Origin: an uncultured Sunxiuqinia sp.
Lineage (GTDB): Bacteria > Bacteroidota > Bacteroidia > Bacteroidales > Prolixibacteraceae
DNA length: 64,000 nucleotides
Assembly (NCBI RefSeq): GCF_947495665.1
Contig: NZ_CANLZV010000007.1
Coordinates: 62,001-126,000 of the forward strand
Direction of reading: 5' to 3'
This document shows positions 62,937 to 64,000 of this stretch, one piece after another. The number at the start of each line of letters is the position of its first letter. Position 1 is the stretch's first letter. The position numbers were made by a program, and so were the translations under genes. Under the pieces are notes generated by a model, which had not been told where the DNA came from, made no database searches, and was given only the letters and a program-made list of their open reading frames with translations.

Positions 62937-62970
62937 AAAAGCGGAGTGAAAATCCATTCACTCCGCTTTT
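62937..62970. terminator. Bidirectional terminator between thiD and the helicase gene
   Basis: AAAAGCGGAGTGAA, loop AATCCA, TTCACTCCGCTTTT: a perfect 14-bp stem with A and T flanks, shared by two convergent genes. Confidence 0.95.
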
Positions 62971-62973
62971 GCT

Positions 62974-64000
62974 TTATCTTTTTGTCCGCTTGCGTTTGGC
63001 CCTTGGCTGGTCCATGGCGGTTTTCTTTTTCTTCTTAATTTTCGGAACCGACACGCGCTCTTCGCCCGTCACTCGGTCAACCTCCAAAGAATGGCCATCC
63101 AATGAAGACTGGTTCATCGATTGAATCAATTCCTTTTCAAAACGACTATCGATCTCGAAGAAGGAGAATTTACGTTGAATATCGATTTTGCCAATTTCAA
63201 CATTTTTCCGTTTCGAGTGCTCATTAATCAAGCCTAACAGGCGTGAAGCATTCAGGTTTTGCTTTTTACCCGCATTGATAAACAGGCGGCTAAAGTTCAT
63301 TCCATTGTCGTTGTAGTCATTTCCACGATCACCACGCCGGCCACGCTTATCTCCACCCTTGCGTTCCTGTCCGCGAACGTTCAGGTCCGGTGCATTTTTA
63401 TAGTATGCTAAGAAGCGGTTAAATTCAGCCGAAACAAATCGCTTGAGTATTTCCTCGCTGTTCAATCCTTCAAACTTCGCCATAATGGCCGGCATGTAAG
63501 GATCAATTTTAGAGTCATTCACTTCAACCTGCGCTACTTTTTCTGCCAGGTGCATCAACTGAACTTCACAGATTTCTTCTCCTCCCGGAACGTCTTTCCG
63601 CTCGAAGCGCTTATTGAAGATTTTCTCAATATGTCTCAGTTTTCCGGTTTCACGCATGTGTAAAATAGAAACTGAGATTCCACTTTTCCCAGCTCTACCG
63701 GTACGTCCACTACGGTGAATGTATGCTTCCGGATCATCGGGCAAGCTGTAGTTAATAACATGGCTCAGGCTATTCACATCAAGCCCACGTGCTGCCACGT
63801 CGGTTGCTACCAACATCTGCAATTGCCCCGTACGAAAACGGTTCATCACATAATCGCGCTGTGCCTGCGACAAGTCGCCATGCAAAGCATCCGCATTATA
63901 ACCATCTTCCATCAGCTTTTCTGCCACATCGCGTGTTTCCATACGAGTACGACAGAAAACAATAGCATAACAGTTGGGGTAGTTGTCAGCCACTCGTTTC
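62974..64000 (-). CDS. DEAD-box RNA helicase, C-terminal part (5' end beyond window edge)
   Basis: The frame is open to the right edge of the window, so the N-terminal helicase core (Q motif, DEAD box) is outside it. The 341 visible residues contain the second RecA domain: VFCRTRMETRDVAEKL (motif IV), VATDVAARGLDV (motif V) and YIHRSGRTGRAGKSG (motif VI). A DbpA-type RNA-binding domain follows (FSRLFINAGKKQNLNASRLLGLI...FSFFEID, about 220-300), then a basic tail (KIKKKKKTAMDQ, RAKRKRTKR). The protein resembles DeaD/CsdA helicases acting in ribosome assembly or cold adaptation. Confidence 0.92.
   Translation of the reverse strand, partial: KRVADNYPNCYAIVFCRTRMETRDVAEKLMEDGYNADALHGDLSQAQRDYVMNRFRTGQLQMLVATDVAARGLDVNSLSHVINYSLPDDPEAYIHRSGRTGRAGKSGISVSILHMRETGKLRHIEKIFNKRFERKDVPGGEEICEVQLMHLAEKVAQVEVNDSKIDPYMPAIMAKFEGLNSEEILKRFVSAEFNRFLAYYKNAPDLNVRGQERKGGDKRGRRGDRGNDYNDNGMNFSRLFINAGKKQNLNASRLLGLINEHSKRKNVEIGKIDIQRKFSFFEIDSRFEKELIQSMNQSSLDGHSLEVDRVTGEERVSVPKIKKKKKTAMDQPRAKRKRTKR

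Overview
The window comes from a member of the Bacteroidota, most likely a Bacteroidales/Marinilabiliales-type marine or anoxic-sediment lineage. The evidence is type IX secretion genes (porU, porV, gldJ), a fused ResB-CcsA cytochrome c assembly protein, a DUF6261 gene, TSP3-OmpA proteins, REC-PAS-HTH regulators, weak Shine-Dalgarno sites and promoters of the TTG-N19-TAnnTTTG type. No rRNA or tRNA gene was found, so genus and species cannot be fixed.

Layout. 1-341: 3' end of a fold-III PLP enzyme (D-threonine aldolase/D-serine dehydratase-like). 338-6516: a tight five-gene minus-strand operon (ferredoxin, radical SAM, DUF116-polyprenyl synthase fusion, small prenyltransferase-repeat protein, squalene-hopene-cyclase-like class II cyclase) that looks like an uncharacterised terpenoid lipid pathway. 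6.8-14 kb: FkbM methyltransferase, small haem/membrane protein, acyl-CoA ligase, ccsBA, DUF2892 and DUF2007 proteins. 14.2-20.4 kb: alaS, and divergently an operon of M23 peptidase, MerR regulator, Nif3-like protein and zinc-ribbon coiled-coil protein.

20.4-24.3 kb is an accessory island: a REP-associated transposase flanked by two palindromes on each side, a DUF6261 gene, an 8-copy 41-bp tandem repeat, eight iteron-like TAGGACAAnnTGTGAG sites at strict 33- and 21-bp spacing, a long hairpin element and a HARE-HTH/GIY-YIG nuclease. 24.3-31.9 kb: lipoprotein, lemA with two TPM-domain genes, hutU, and a TPR histidine kinase.

31.9-43.2 kb: the operon porV-ispF-CoA-binding-thioredoxin, porU, divergent gldJ then murF, trxA and a CCA-adding/poly(A) polymerase family gene. 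43.3-51.5 kb: secreted phosphatase/nuclease family protein, beta-helix lipoprotein, sodium symporter, NamZ-type muramidase and a GH3-serine hydrolase fusion; the last three suggest peptidoglycan turnover. 51.8-58.7 kb: small HTH protein, DUF1080 hydrolase, two outer-membrane proteins, and a response regulator followed by a histidine kinase.

58.7-62.9 kb: a TPP riboswitch with a leader terminator controlling thiM-thiE-tenA-thiL-thiD, a thiamine salvage operon. The window ends inside a DEAD-box RNA helicase. Gene functions rest on recognised motifs and family resemblance read by eye; no database search was run.
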